Shown: positions 1-11,464 of the stretch, in pieces | Numbering within the stretch: the stretch's first letter is position 1 | Layout of the letters: each line of letters opens with the position of its first letter | DNA from: Ilyonectria destructans | Taxonomy: Eukaryota; Ascomycota; Sordariomycetes; Hypocreales; Nectriaceae | NCBI GenBank assembly: GCA_020740775.1 | Contig: JAHEWK010000001.1 | Coordinates: 992,001 to 1,056,000, forward strand | Length of the DNA stretch: 64,000 nucleotides | Direction of reading: 5' to 3' | Notes under the pieces: model-generated | Databases searched by the model: none | The model's input: only the letters and a program-made list of their open reading frames with translations | Told to the model about the DNA's origin: nothing | Made by a program: the position numbers and the translations under genes

Positions 1-1036
1 TCTGGCTGTCAGACTTGGCGTCTGCTTGGGCTCCCATGTCAAGCAACAGCATGACGACAGCTCCATTTCCATTGAGGGCGGCGTATGCCAAGGCTGTGTC
101 ACCCGTTGTGGATCTCGCTTCGAGTTTAGCTCCATTGTCAAGCAACAGTTTCGCAGTACGTTCGTGGTTGTTGATGGCGGCCCATGATAACGGCGTCCTT
201 CCGTAACTGTCACCTGAGTCAAGGCCGTTTCGACCGAGTAAGAGGGGTACAGCTCGCTCGAGGCCGAAGTACGACGCTAAGTGCAGTCCAGTTACTCTCC
301 GTGGAAACCGTTGGCTATAGTTTGAGTCCTCTGGAGAGATCTTAAAAGCCATCAGAGTTTGGGTAGATGCCTCGACCAGAGCCTCGTTCTCCAGAAATTC
401 AATGACTGTCTAACCTAGAGCCGACGCCTCGCTAGCATGATAGCCCCAGTTGTGTGCGGCATAGTCGTAAAGCCGATTGATTTGCAGCCCTTCTTCAAGT
501 TCGTCATCTGTGAGGCAAGGACCGCTCTTAAAAACGATAAATGAGAGGTAGGTGCCGCAAATTGTCGCAATATACGTCTCGGCATCCGGAAAAAATTGTG
601 TTTGCATTTGCTCAAAATATTCCTGTGTCGTATAATGGCCTAGGCGGATGATACCGCTCTCTTTGTCGACCGTGACTAACCCTGCACATACGGACACTAT
701 TCTCTCGATCCGCTCAATGTTTTCTTCGTCGAGTTTAGTATCGCCAACCTCTACGGCAAGCGCATGTTGAAGCTCTAATGTAGTGAGGGGCCGCTTGGCA
801 CAGGTGATCCATGACAAGACCTTGTTGGCAAGTCGCCGGACGCTTGGTTTCTGCTCGTTAATCCTTTCCATAGCCTCCTTATAGGCGGGGTCTAAAACCT
901 CCCGCCTTTGGTCTTCGCTCGACGCTGGATTTTGTCTCTGTAACTGCGTTAACGCCATTCTGACAGCGGTTGCCGTAGTCTTGTCATCAAGCGAGTTGAG
1001 GTATATCTGTGCCAAGAGAAACCTGCAGGTGTCAGT

Positions 1037-2407
1037 CTCGATGCTACTATCAAGAGGTCAGGGTGCCCTAGTATATATATACCCAGAGGGGGGACTAGAA
1101 GCCTAACAGTAAAAAAGAAATACCAATAATAGTATTAATAATACAGACTATATATCCAGTCTATTTAATGGTTAATAGTTTACTCAGATAGATTAAAATT
1201 TCTAGTCTAACTAATTATCTTTTTTAATACCTTGATAAGCTATTAGAATAACTATATCTTAAAAAAGCTAGATCTATTAAAAAAGCTAAATCTACTAAAA
1301 AAACTAAATCTTAAAAAGATAAAAATTATAATAAATATAAATATTGTTAATACTATTATTAGTGTTTTTTTTTACTGTTAAGCTTCTAGTCCCCCCTCTG
1401 GGTATATATGTACTAAGAGCACTCTAACCTCTTAATAATAAATATAAAAGCTCTATAAGTTTTACTTTTTATATCCTAATTATCCTTTTATTCTTATATA
1501 TATCTTAACTAACTACTTAACTAATTATTTAACTAACTATTTAACTAACTAAAAATATCTACTTTTTACTCTATACTATAGATTAATATAGTTTTTTCTA
1601 ATTATTAGTATACTTATAGCTTCTCTTTTAATTTTTATTATTTAATTTTAAGTAATTTAATTTTTATTTTAAGATTATAAATTATAGCTAAAAAGTTAGA
1701 ATTTAAAGATATTATAGAAATTTAAATTAATTAATTTAATAAATTTTATTTAATATAGCTAATAGTCTTTAGCTATTATATAATTTAAAAACTAATAGAT
1801 TAAGATATAACTTTATAACTTTAGATTACTATAAAATTAGACTATCTTAAGACTTTAATTTAAAAATACTAAAGGTATATACTTTCTCTATGTGACGGAC
1901 TGGCCCCAGGGCGGCTGCGAATGGGCGTCGGTAATAGTATTGATAAAGCTAAAGAGAGAGAAAGACTGGTCCCTGTGCACACCCGGTCTGTGCCCGGTCT
2001 GTACCTGATGTCTGTGCCCTGCTGTGCACGTGATACCCTTTTAGGGCCCGAGCCGTAGGCTCGAGCCCATGACACTCTAGCAGAAAGAGTATTTATTAAT
2101 AGCTTATATAGTACTATATAGTCTATATAGCTAATAAATAATATAGTATTAGTTAACTTACAGCTAAGGAATTAATAACTATAAGAACCTAAGGGAATCC
2201 AGTTGCCTCTAATAGCAGCTATAAAGGAATAATAGAGGGATGTTATGGAGGAGGTTATATGCTTGGTGGTTAGAAGAGGCAAAAGACTGTAATTAGGTTC
2301 ACAATCAATAGACCAAGTCCCTCGTCACACTCGTGCAAGCACGTGACTGTACAGAATTTGAAACAGTAGTCAGAACAGTGATTTCAACAATGCTCGATGC
2401 TACTATA
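1037..2407. mobile_element. 1.4-kb AT-rich insertion inside the NLR intron
   Basis: The 14-bp sequence CTCGATGCTACTAT occurs at 1037-1050 and again at 2394-2407. Removing one copy plus the DNA between them restores a minimal intron with GT, a CTGAC branch point and CAG. The inserted DNA is mostly AT-rich. It begins with the terminal inverted-repeat element at 1045-1440, continues with AT-only DNA containing TTAACTAAC-like runs (about 1500-1560), then a GC-normal island (about 1884-2080), more AT-rich DNA, and an ordinary stretch to 2393. No transposase frame survives. Whether this is one element with a 14-bp duplication or nested insertions cannot be settled, because the last bases of the direct repeat overlap the first bases of the inverted repeat. 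Confidence 0.7.
1045..1440. repeat. MITE-like element, copy 1 (RIP-decayed)
   Basis: The left end (TACTATCAAGAGGTCAGGG, then GCCCTAGTA) and the right end are inverted copies over about 95 bp; the right end reads as the reverse complement with C changed to T at several sites. The left arm extends to about 1320 and ends in degenerate AAAAGCTAGATCT units. The same arm is found at 15104-15367 and, undamaged and inverted, at 16108-16391. This copy therefore looks like an internally deleted relative of the 1.3-kb element downstream. The TA at both outer ends would fit a Tc1/mariner-type target, which is inference. Confidence 0.75.
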
Positions 2408-3753
2408 GTTATATGAAGAACGTACATTCCATCAACAGCGTCCGATATTTTGGTCTTGACCTCATCTCGTAAGCGTTGGCTTCACTCATCGAAGGCCGAA
2501 AGTTGGCCAATATGTCCTTCCAGATATCTTTCGATGTCTTCCCCACTGGCACGAATTTCAAGAGACTTAAGTCCCTTGAATCTTTCCGTAACTTCAGGAA
2601 TAGGTCTTGACGTCGCAAATATGTTCGCTCTACACTTAGCCCGGAGGGCGAAGATCTCGAGAAGGAAGCTCTTTCGACTGGCTGTCTGGCATTCATCGAG
2701 TCCGTCAACGATTATGAAGACCCTTGAATACAGAGCGGCGACATACTGGAGAGTAGTAAAATTCTCGTCAAGAGGCGGTCGCTTCCGCTGGTCTTTGTAC
2801 TTGTTGTAGAGAAACCTCACACTCTCCGGTAGAGAACGCCGTCCATCAGCTAGCTGCTTCAACAAGTTTGCGAAGAGATCGTCGGCATTCTTCTGGTCTC
2901 GCCGCCGGAAGTGGCAATAGATGTACGCGACGCCGATATTCTCGTCCCTGATGAAGTTTGTAGTAATTTCCTGAACTACAATCGACGTAAGGATTGTCTT
3001 GCCGGCCCCTGGAATGCCTGGGCAGAATATTGTCTCGTTGTCCGTCTCCATCCATGCCTTAAATTCTGCCCAGTCCAGTAGCCACTTTCCAGTTCCGACT
3101 TGTCGTCGATTGATGAAATCACTTTACTGAGGCGCGTAATCCATCGGAGCAAGCCAGTCCAGAATTGCTCTGCGGACCTCGGCGGTGTGTTGATCATGGC
3201 GGTCACGTAATGTATCCAAGTTGCCCTTGAACTCCACAAGCTGGTCATGGCTGTGCTTCGAATCCTTGCCGATTTCATCGGCTAAGTCCGCCAGCCGTCT
3301 CTCATGTTCCCTCGAACTTTTCTTGATTTTCTGGATGAGCTTCCGGCACTCGTTGTCCAAGGCCAACCCCAACAGTGACTTCTCCCGCTCGATCGCTGAG
3401 ATGATCTTTTCCACCTCTTTCTCGCTGAACGGCCATTTCAGGTTCTCTAAAAGCCTGTTCGGTCCCTCTTTGGGTTGTAACTTTGCTCTGACGGTACGTA
3501 GAGCAGTCCAGAGTCGAGCGAGTGGCGCGCCGGGGGCCTCGAGGGCTTTGATGGTCTCCGACCACGCCTTGCCGACATCCGAATCATCGGCTTCGTCTTT
3601 GAGCTATTGGAGGATGTATCCGCATGCTCGCACCTCCTCACGAAGGCGTCTTCGCTCGTCCGTAGCGCTAACGGCTGAGTTTATATATGTGACAACTTCG
3701 GAGGATAGTTGGAGGACGGCAATGACGCTCGCAGTTGCGCCGAGTGGATCCAT

Positions 3754-4614
3754 TCAGAAATGGTAAGCTCAGTCTCGAGGATCGAAAGGTTCCTGGTGGT
3801 GAACTCGGAGTACTTCCCAAGTCTGCTGGCAGATTGGTACAGGAATCCGGTGTGGACCTGATGGTGGACCTGATCGGCGTGCTTGGTATGTAGCCAGGTT
3901 CTCTCCTTATTTAATGGTGTAGCATAGCAGATGAGGAAGGGTTGGGCATCGCAGTCCAGTCGGGTTGAATAGGTAGGCACAGAGACGTCAGCATTCCGAC
4001 TTACATGGCTAAATATGGCGGGGTAAATTGATGCAGCCTGCAGCATAACCAAGTCTCAACCAATTACAGAAGTGAGGCTGACGAACCAGCAATGTGTCAG
4101 GGCCAAGATGTGGACAGTGATAATGTCTTTTTGGGAGGGGCCTCTTTTCTATTCTGCAGCATACAGGTCCAGACTGTGACGTTCAGGTTCAACAGAACGG
4201 GAAGCACGGTCGTTTATCCTGAAGTCTTTATGGTTTCCTTAATAGGAAGTGTTGTGAGGCGATAGGCCAGCTTTCATCGTGAGCATTGGATCAAACCAAA
4301 GTCCCTCATTTTTTCTCAATTCATATCCTTCTATTTCCTTCCGTTTCTCTAGGGCCATTTGTTTAGCTTCGGCAATCTACGGGCTATTTATCGCCGAGCC
4401 GGCTGACTCGGCGCCATTGGGACGACCTGTCATCGATGACTCCACTCGGCTGCCGAACTGTCTCCGAGCGGAGAAGGATCGCAGAAGGATCGCGTTATCT
4501 GACTCACGGCTGCCATAATACAACAAACCAGACTCTCAAGATTCTTGGCTAAGCCGTCAACTTTGTTCCATCATCTACGTGTCTTTTCAGGAAATTTCCC
4601 TCCATCAACGAACA
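3754..4614. other. Intergenic, no gene seen
   Basis: This separates the divergent NLR pseudogene and the acetyltransferase gene and should hold both promoters. Short frames here overlap without domain signal. No repeat or clear operator was seen. Confidence 0.5.
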
Positions 4615-5363
4615 ATGTCGTTGCCCGTCGGTCCTCTGGTCTCGGGGACGTCCACCAAGCCCTCCAAGCTTGCACTCCACGGGCGCTACATCTCTCTCGT
4701 CCCCTTGCAGCCATCTCACGCTGTCGCAAACTTCAAACATCTCGGTGGTGAGGAGAATGCCCAAAGCTGGACATACATGTTTAGCGGACCGTACCTGGAC
4801 ACGAAGAAGTGGCAGGAAACCATCGACAAATGGAGTGCGTCGACCGATCCGCTTTATTTCACGGTTCTTTCTGGTCCAGAGTCTGATCCGACCTCTGAGC
4901 CGGTTGGGCTGATGACCTACATGTCGATTTTCCCGGACCACCGCAGAATCGAGATTGGTAGCATCATCCTCGGCAAGGTGTTGCAGCAAACTCGTGGTGC
5001 AACCGAAGCGTTCTACCTCATCCTCAAGCATGCCTTTGAGGATCTGAAATACCTCCGAGTCGAGTGGAAAGCAAACAACCTAAACAAGCCGAGTCTTTCA
5101 GCCGCCGAGAGGCTCGGATTCGTGTTTGAGGGCATCTTCAGGTGAGCGTTGCCATGCCCCAGGCTTCTATTCCCACCCCGCTAATTGGACACAGGAAGCA
5201 CATGATTATCAAAGGCAGACGTAGAGACACAGCTTGGTTCAGCATTACAGATGAAGAGTGGCCAGTGGTTAAACAGGGACTGGAGGGTTGGTTGAGTGAA
5301 AACAACTTTGATGAACAAGGAAAGCAGCGCAAGAGCTTGAAGGAAATTAGACAATCCTTCTAG
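4615..5363 (+). CDS. GNAT-family N-acetyltransferase (RimJ/RimL type)
   Basis: The product is a predicted acetyl-CoA-dependent N-acetyltransferase of 231 aa; the substrate is unknown. Exons are 4615-5141 and 5195-5363, with a 53-bp GT-AG intron splitting the Arg of GIFRKHMI. The start is the ATG at 4615 (MSLPVGPLV), the first ATG of the frame, after a pyrimidine-rich leader. The order matches Acetyltransf_3 proteins: N-terminal strand GRYISLVPLQPSHA, central PVGLMTYMSIFPDHRRIEIG, and C-terminal helix and strand with LRVEWKANNLNKPS and AAERLGFVFEG followed by basic KGRRRDTAWFS. That last block is the hallmark of RimJ/RimL relatives, and the length is usual for them. The family call is firm; the role is not. 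Confidence 0.9.
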
Positions 5364-6397
5364 ACAAGCAGCGCCTGACTAAACCGCCCAGATACACATT
5401 AAATCTAAACTATTTAGATTGAAATTAGACGGACTTATTCAGAAATACATGCGATTGTAGGTTCCTGTTCTGTAGCCTGGGGAATACTGAAGGGCCTAAG
5501 GAGTTGGAGCGGAAATCATACCAGTAATTGCGACAATATGGACATGCCAGATCTCCTCCACCGCGCGCCATTCAGACGGAAAAGAAAGATTCATTGTATC
5601 AAAAAATATCAGGCCATGTCGGGACAATACGCAGCCGAGTATTACTGCCAAGGAGCAATGTTTCTGGCAAGGCGATTGAGGCGAAGTCAAAGAGCTTGCC
5701 CAGTTATGACATCATGGAGGGAATCCGATCTCCGAAGTGCGGATATCAGTGGACCATGTCGATCTGGGGCCAAGACCGATTTCAACTCCAACAGATAATC
5801 ATCGCCACCACATTTTTAACTGTTCCGTATTGGCAATGGGTTATGTTATCCTGCATGGCCTTCCACTTGCACCGCATTGCCCTTGTTAGGTGAAGATCGA
5901 TCATCTCTCGGATACGTGGGTGGAATGGTTCCGCTCCTTGGCAGCCTGCATCCTACTCCTAGCCGGAGAATTAGGCAGGTGGTTTAAGTCGGCAGCACAC
6001 GCATGCGCAAAATCTGCGGGAGACCAGTTCGGCTAGTTTCAAGTACAAAAGTCCGCCCCAGCGACTTGAAGGGGATTCGCTTAATCGCCTCAAGCTCAAA
6101 ATACCATCCCTTGCTGGTAAGGATCAACCCTAGTTAAACAGGGTCCACTAGCCGATCTACAGGGGTCTCTGCATTCCTTTCTTTTCAGCTCGTCTCCTAG
6201 ACGGGCATCATGGTGGATTATCCCCGACATTGCCAGTAACAAGGACTGAAGATCATCTCAAGAGTCGGGTATATAACACTGTGACGAGCCATTAGACATT
6301 GAAATTGTTTCATCAGCAACAGTTTTAACATCACCGCTGTCGAATGGATAAAATAATTTGCTTAGCTTTTAACCACTTCAAACTAAAACCCGCAATC
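5364..6397. other. Intergenic, no gene seen
   Basis: About 1 kb between two plus-strand genes. Frames of 60-120 codons occur but have no start context, domain or splice logic. The last 150 bp are the probable promoter and leader of the lysozyme gene. Confidence 0.5.
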
Positions 6398-7073
6398 ATG
6401 GTCCAAATTCTCTTTTCTCTTGTCCTTCTCTCCCTTGGAGCCTTTTCCGGAGTCCAAGCTGCCTGCGTCGGACCCGAGGTCAATGAGGCCACCATCAGCC
6501 TAATTGAGAGCTTTGAGGGTTTTGAAGCCGATGTTTGTGAGTGAATGTGATCACTACAAATATTTCCCAGCTAATCTTTGATTAGACATTGACGCTACCG
6601 GTAACCCCACCGTTGGATATGGCCACCTCTGCACACAGACCAACTGTGCCGAGGTCCCTTATGACATTCCACTATCGGATGCCGATGCCGAGCAGCTACT
6701 TCGTGATGATATTGAGGTATGAGACCGCGTTCGTGATTATCCCTTAACTCGATGGCTGATTATATGGCCCTTGGCACAGGTCGCTCAACAATGCATCACC
6801 TTGGACACGACCTCTCAGGTAGTCCTCAATGCTAACCAGTATGGCGCCCTCGTCAGCTGGGCATTCAACATTGGATGTGGAGCTTCGGGATCCTCCACCT
6901 TGATCAGCCGCCTCAACAACGGAGAGGATCCTAATACGGTGGCCGAGGAGGAGCTTCCTCGATGGAACAAGGGAAATGGACAGGTTATTGATGGCCTTAC
7001 CAGGCGTCGCGCCGCGGAGGTCGACTTGTTCCAGACCGCCACAAGTGTTGCTGCTCTCCCTGTTGGCTGTTGA
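6398..7073 (+). CDS. Secreted GH24 lysozyme (T4/phage-type muramidase)
   Basis: The enzyme is predicted to cleave the N-acetylmuramic acid to N-acetylglucosamine bond of bacterial peptidoglycan outside the cell. Exons are 6398-6536, 6586-6716 and 6780-7073; both introns are GT-AG and the phases fit, giving 187 aa. The ATG at 6398 opens a clear signal peptide (MVQILFSLVLLSLGAFSG, cleavage near VQA-AC). The catalytic core of the family is intact: Glu40 in ESFEGFE, Asp49 in YIDATG and Thr55 in PTVGYGHLC, matching Glu11, Asp20 and Thr26 of T4 lysozyme. Helices with QYGALVSWAFNIG and a C-terminal LTRRRAAEVDLF are also family signatures. Extra cysteines fit a secreted form. An antibacterial role is inferred. 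Confidence 0.93.
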
Positions 7074-7552
7074 ATTCTCCTCTAAGTGCCAATTGATGGG
7101 TTGAAGTAGTGATGAGAACTTGAAGAGCCGAGGCGCAGTGCACCCAGTGAATCCCAAAGGAGTAGAACTGGTCATCCCTAAAGCTCAGAGTAGTGCAAAT
7201 AAAAAATATGTACAAGAGAGAGAGACTGTCAAACACCAACTTATCCATCATCTGTAGATCTACGATAATCATCTAAGCCCTCATCAATCCCTTTAGATCC
7301 CCTAAAACATTGCATCGGTCAGTTGCGATGTAGTGAATTTTCTGTCTTTTAGATGTGTTCTCGATTCTACTGACTTTCGTAGCCATGATTTTTCAACTAT
7401 ATCTCTCTTGGCTACCTTATATTGTCTTCATGTGGTTGTTGAAAACCCAATTAAAATCCAGAGTCGTCCGACTTGAGGAACCAGCTCAGTAGTGCACGGG
7501 TGGTTAAGTTGATCCTCCTGTCCTTGCTGTTCATCTCACATGGGCCATGGTA
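7074..7552. other. Intergenic between convergent genes
   Basis: This holds the 3' ends of the lysozyme gene and of the minus-strand membrane gene. No further gene or repeat was seen. Confidence 0.5.
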
Positions 7553-8401
7553 TTAAGCTTTCTTCTCCATTGCTATCGAGGATGCTCTTGCTGGTTCTGC
7601 AACGCGTATTTGATCTTGAAATTGGTGCGGGAAGACTTGCTGAGATGGAAAATCGTAGGCTGGCGGGGGATCTGTCGACAAAGGGGCCATTTGACATTGT
7701 TGGTTACCCTGGGGTATGAAGTTGCTCTGAACGTAGATGATCTGTGGCTTAGTAGCAGGGCGGCCTTTAATCTCATACCAGGCCATGACAATGGTTCCCA
7801 AGTGCACCAAGCTATGCCGTATGAGCTGTTAGTCATGCGCTATAGCCTTGGGGATGGATAGGTTGAGTTTCCACCAGTCAAAATACGTACGTCGCCAGGA
7901 CACCAAAGACAAGGACAATATATAAATACTCTTTTCCACTCCCATCTTGAAAGAAGGCAAAATAGAAGCCTGCGTCGTCGAGTTTTGAGATAGTGAAGGC
8001 AATCACACTTGACGTAGCCCCCGAGGCTAAGGAATAACAATAAATCGACGATGAGACACGCTCTGGGGTGCGCGCCGGAGCGACTACGAACGCAAAGACA
8101 AACAGCGTCCACGCAGTCCCAAAGGAAGGCCACGAGTGCCTGTGAAGATATTTAGCAGTGGACAGACCAAAACACGCCCGAGTTGACGCACTGGAGGGCC
8201 CATCATGATCAGCGCACCAAGGGTCCAATGGGCGTAGTAAAAGGCAGAAACCCCGATGATTGCAATGCTGAAGATGATGGACAGGAGGCGAAGGCTCATT
8301 CTGGACCACCACGTGCCAGCTGATGGGACATGTTTGGCGGGCACTGCTTGCCCATCAGGCAGGGTGAATTGTTGCTGCTGCTGCATTGGTAGCACCTGCA
8401 T
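7553..8401 (-). pseudogene. MARVEL-like four-TM membrane protein with a single-base frameshift
   Basis: This is a predicted small integral membrane protein of about 238 aa. Exons on the minus strand are 8401-8192, 8139-7891 and 7811-7553; both introns are GT-AG. Exon 1 has a Gln-rich start (MQVLPMQQQQQF) and one TM segment ending in YYAHWTLGALIMMGPP. Exon 2 starts in frame with ALVAFLWDCVDAVCLCVR and GAHPRACLIVDLLLF, the pattern of fungal MARVEL-like proteins. It then carries on as SVIAFTISKLDDAGFY and a last TM segment in a different frame. The switch lies at the five-base C run 8018-8022; one base fewer restores LSLGATSSV. The third exon adds LVHLGTIVMAWYEIKG and a Pro/Gln-rich cytosolic tail. 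It could be a true null allele or an assembly error. The function is unknown. Confidence 0.7.
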
Positions 8402-8706
8402 CGTCTTAGAATTGTGGAACTGGCGCGGACAATGCTAAAATGGAAACAAACAAAATATTAAGGTTGCAGCGGGGAGACAGACATGATATAGTGGTTCGGA
8501 TTTAATTAGCCTGGCAGACCAGGGTCAGTTCAGCTGAGGGAGGCTGTGTCGTAACGGAGCTTGGCATTATTCTAAGTCCACGGAGAGGTTGCGGCTGAAC
8601 CACGTGCTCGCCCGCTTCTTCTGAATTTCTCGGAAAGATTTCCGCTGCGACCGCCTAAATATGGGCGAGCCGTACCTGCAAGGAAGACCACGTGACCCCG
8701 TGTAGC

Positions 8707-8917
8707 TAAGATCCGTTATGTAAGTATATCTACGCAAGCTACAGCGCCCCAAGCTTACAGCAGCCATAGCGCCCTAGGCTTTTAGTAGCTATGGCAGCTG
8801 GAAGCTTGGGGCGCTGAGGCCGCTGTAGCTGCTGGAAGCTTAGGGCGCTGGGTCTGCTGGAGCTGCTGGAAGCTTAGGGCGCTGTGGCTCGTGCAGATAT
8901 GCTTATAATGGATCTTA
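8707..8917. repeat. 211-bp MITE with ~55-bp terminal inverted repeats
   Basis: The left arm starts TAAGATCCGTTATG and the right arm, reverse-complemented, starts TAAGATCCATTATA. The arms match for about 55 bp through ACAGCGCCC and AAGCTT with few differences, mostly transitions. Between them, the unit AGCTGCTGGAAGCTTAGGG is repeated two to three times. Outer TA bases at both ends would fit a TA target duplication. There is no coding capacity. Confidence 0.7.
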
Positions 8918-9529
8918 TTTGCACTGCCGGGTGCTGTCAGACGGAGGGGTCCGGTCCGGCGAATGACTAAGGAAGCGGGGGTCTCGGGCACCGTAGATGA
9001 GGGAAATCCCTCGCCGGCCAAGATGATCAACATACAGTCAATCAATCAGTCACAACGACGATATCAAGGTCGCAATTATCATCAATTCAATCAGGCTATT
9101 TTTGCCTCATCCGATCGTGCATTTCCCTGTGCCAAAGGCCACCAACTCAGACCGTCAGACCATCACACTTACGGGATCACGAGATCTGACAGGTGCACTA
9201 GTCACGTGGTATTTTTTGCAGCTACTGTCTCTACTAATTAAAAGAGAGACTCTAGCCACCTTCGCCACAGCTCCCGCCACAACCCACCTTTTCTGCACAG
9301 ATTCTGGACTTGTCGCTTTTCCACCGCTTCAAATTCAATTCCAGCAGCAACACCAACACATTCAGCGGCAGAAACCCACTTCGCCCGGTTTTAAAACTTG
9401 GGCTATCTCACCGAGGATGCACCGCCAGTTGTCAATCAGCCAGTGCATGAGCTATCCTGGTGGAAAGTCTGGGAATATGTCGGAACATCTCAGGTTGGGC
9501 CCAACTAGCTTCTAGAATAACAAGCGACC

Positions 9530-9790
9530 TGGAGCTAGAGCAGATGACGATACATAGGGATTAGATAGGTGATTAGATAGAGATGGAATAGGCGATAAGA
9601 TAGGAATTAGATAGGCACTTAGATAACGGATTGAATTTATTCTAATAATAGCTTGTAGTTAAATTTAGAATAATAGAGCAAATAATACAAAATAAATACA
9701 ATAAAATAGAAAGAAATCTTTATAATTATCCCTCAAATTATAATTGTATATTGAGTTCTCTAAATAATTAATTAGTTATTAAACTACTTG
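9530..9790. repeat. AT-rich low-complexity tract
   Basis: It contains repeated GATTAGATAG-like units from about 9555 to 9625, then nearly pure A/T sequence. This may be a decayed repeat. No coding sequence. Confidence 0.45.
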
Positions 9791-10991
9791 AGTTATAATA
9801 TTGTTCCAGCTGTACAGCTCAGTCTTAATCAATCGCTGGTCAAGCCTCCATCAGTCCAGAGACTCCAGACCGGGCTGCTGGTTATTCTGGAGGCCAGCAG
9901 GGGGTCCCTAATATCAGGGGTTGCTCCTCAGGTATCCCTGCGCCACTCAGTTTCGGCAAGCAAGGATGGGTCCAATGACATCGAAAGCGCATAAAGTCAA
10001 CGGACCGGACCAACGCTTGTAGCGCCTCGTTATCGATAGCTCCAGGAGCTGAATACACCTTATATTAACGACGTCAACGTGCGTTTCGACGTGTCTTTTA
10101 TCATCGAGCGACTTTCGACAGAGAGCAGCTGAATTGGTGGCAAAAGCCCGGAACGCAAAGGGGGGGGGGGGCGCTATATTTCAGCTCGCTAGCCAATTGC
10201 TCAAATCATGCTCCCCAAGTCTGGATCAGTTCCCGTGGTGTTGCATTTCACTTGAGTCTGTCGAGAGTTTTCTCATGTCGGAAACAACGCAAACCTGGAC
10301 ATGCGTCATTCCATGGGCCTGACATCTCGCTCTGAGGGCCCCCCACAGCACCCAGCCCTACGGGACCGGCACCAAGAGTGTCTGAGTGTCCTGCAAGTGT
10401 GACAGGGAGCTGCCCAATAGCTGGGTCAATAGTGGGCCTCGTATTCAGAGACAAGACCCTGGTATCTCTGAGGCTGTTGGTGGAGTCCCGGGTGCCAGAC
10501 ACGCGCTTAAGCGGCATCCCGATTTACGCCTGTCATATAAGGCAACAAGAGAGGGCTTCGGTGAGCCTTTTGGGCATAGCCATCGGCGCATCGCTGCTCA
10601 TGGCGAGCTGGTAAGGGCATGGGTAGCGCGCGTGGGCAGGGAGATCTTCAGGGTCCTGGCTCCACTGGAGACGGTGCCTCCTCTAGAACAAGAGCTTCAG
10701 TGCGACTTTACTATCTGCGGTATAGCTTGCGGGGATCTCCACCTTGCCAAGGGCGCTACTCATCCTGAATGGGCTAGGAATAACTGTTGGTGGACAAGCA
10801 GCATGTGAGACATACCGGTACCCTAATAACTGCCGAGCATGGAGATGTTCGCTTTCGCCTTTCGCTTAGCCAAGCAAACCATCAGGAGCACATTAGCCGA
10901 TGGCCCTATCTCTGTGACACCCCCTGCGATGTTGGCTTGACGGCGCCTCAAACCTACCATTCTTTCTCCGTGGTAGAAAGTCGTAGTGGCG

Positions 10992-11045
10992 AGGTGCCAG
11001 AGGTGCCCGATGGATGCCAGAGGTGCCAGAGGTGCCAGAGGTGCT
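10992..11045. repeat. 9-bp minisatellite (AGGTGCCAG)n
   Basis: About five units, two of them imperfect. In one frame it would encode a Cys-Gln-Arg run, but the surrounding frame has no other sign of being a gene. Confidence 0.7.
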
Positions 11046-11339
11046 AAAGGTACTCAATGGTTGGGATTCTTGAGATACCCGACATAACCGGGAATTCAAT
11101 CTCAGAGCTGGCAATATCCTGCCTTGGGCCGGCCAGCAGGTTTTTGCAATTCTATCTCTTCCATCATCATCATCGTCATCATCATCAAAGATCAATCCAA
11201 ACTACTGCCTAATCTAGCCTTCAGAGGCAAGCCCCAAGCGCATTGAATACACACACAGGCAGCCTGAATCTCCCGTTATTTTAGCAAACAGCCCACAGCC
11301 CGCCTAACTGTAGCCACAGCCCCGCAGTCACCCACCCGC

Positions 11340-11464
11340 CCGGTCGCCCAAACACCCGGCCGCCCCAAACGCCGGCCGCCCAAACGCCCAACCGCCCGAC
11401 CGCGCCCGACCCAGACCAGCAGACCCAGACCAGCAAACCAGCAAACCAGCAAACCAGCAAACCA
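11340..11464. repeat. Low-complexity CCGCCCAAAC and ACCAGCAA repeats
   Basis: A C-rich stretch of CCGCCCAAACG-like units runs directly into about six ACCAGCAA-type octamers. No coding sequence is supported. Confidence 0.6.

Larger units (their letters stand above)
1..3753 (-). pseudogene. NLR-like protein (Helo_like_N - NACHT - ankyrin), broken; continues past the left edge
   Basis: This is a degenerate fungal NOD-like receptor, a class tied to self/non-self recognition. Exon 1 runs 3753-2426 and exon 2 from 1022 to the window edge. The start MDPLGATASVIAVLQ fits the Helo_like_N domain. The NACHT ATPase follows, with P-loop GIPGAGKT, Walker B VFIIVDGLDEC and a TSRP motif, then the helical region typical of NACHT-ANK proteins, then ankyrin repeats (TGLHLASYFG, TPLSWAAINNH, TALAYAALNG) near the left edge. 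One reading frame holds throughout, apart from four stops: TAG at 3604-3606, TAA at 3124-3126, TGA at 2482-2484 and TAG at 410-412. They stand where CAG, CAA, CGA and CAG are expected, so all are C-to-T on the coding strand. The intron 1023-2425 is 1403 bp because an element sits in it; without it, it is about 47 bp and joins D-G-M to F-L-L-A-Q in frame. Family and pseudogene status are secure; RIP as cause is inferred. Confidence 0.88.

Noticed and set aside
2450..2809. 119-codon plus-strand frame
   Set aside because: It is antisense to the NACHT domain, whose motifs are unmistakable on minus.
9102..9515. 137-codon plus-strand frame with Gln-rich part
   Set aside because: Low-complexity translation next to an AT-rich repeat; no start context.
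10386..10808. 140-codon open frame on plus
   Set aside because: No domain, no start context, overlaps other frames and a repeat-rich region; the KRHPDLRLSYK stretch hinted at a transposase but nothing else supports it.
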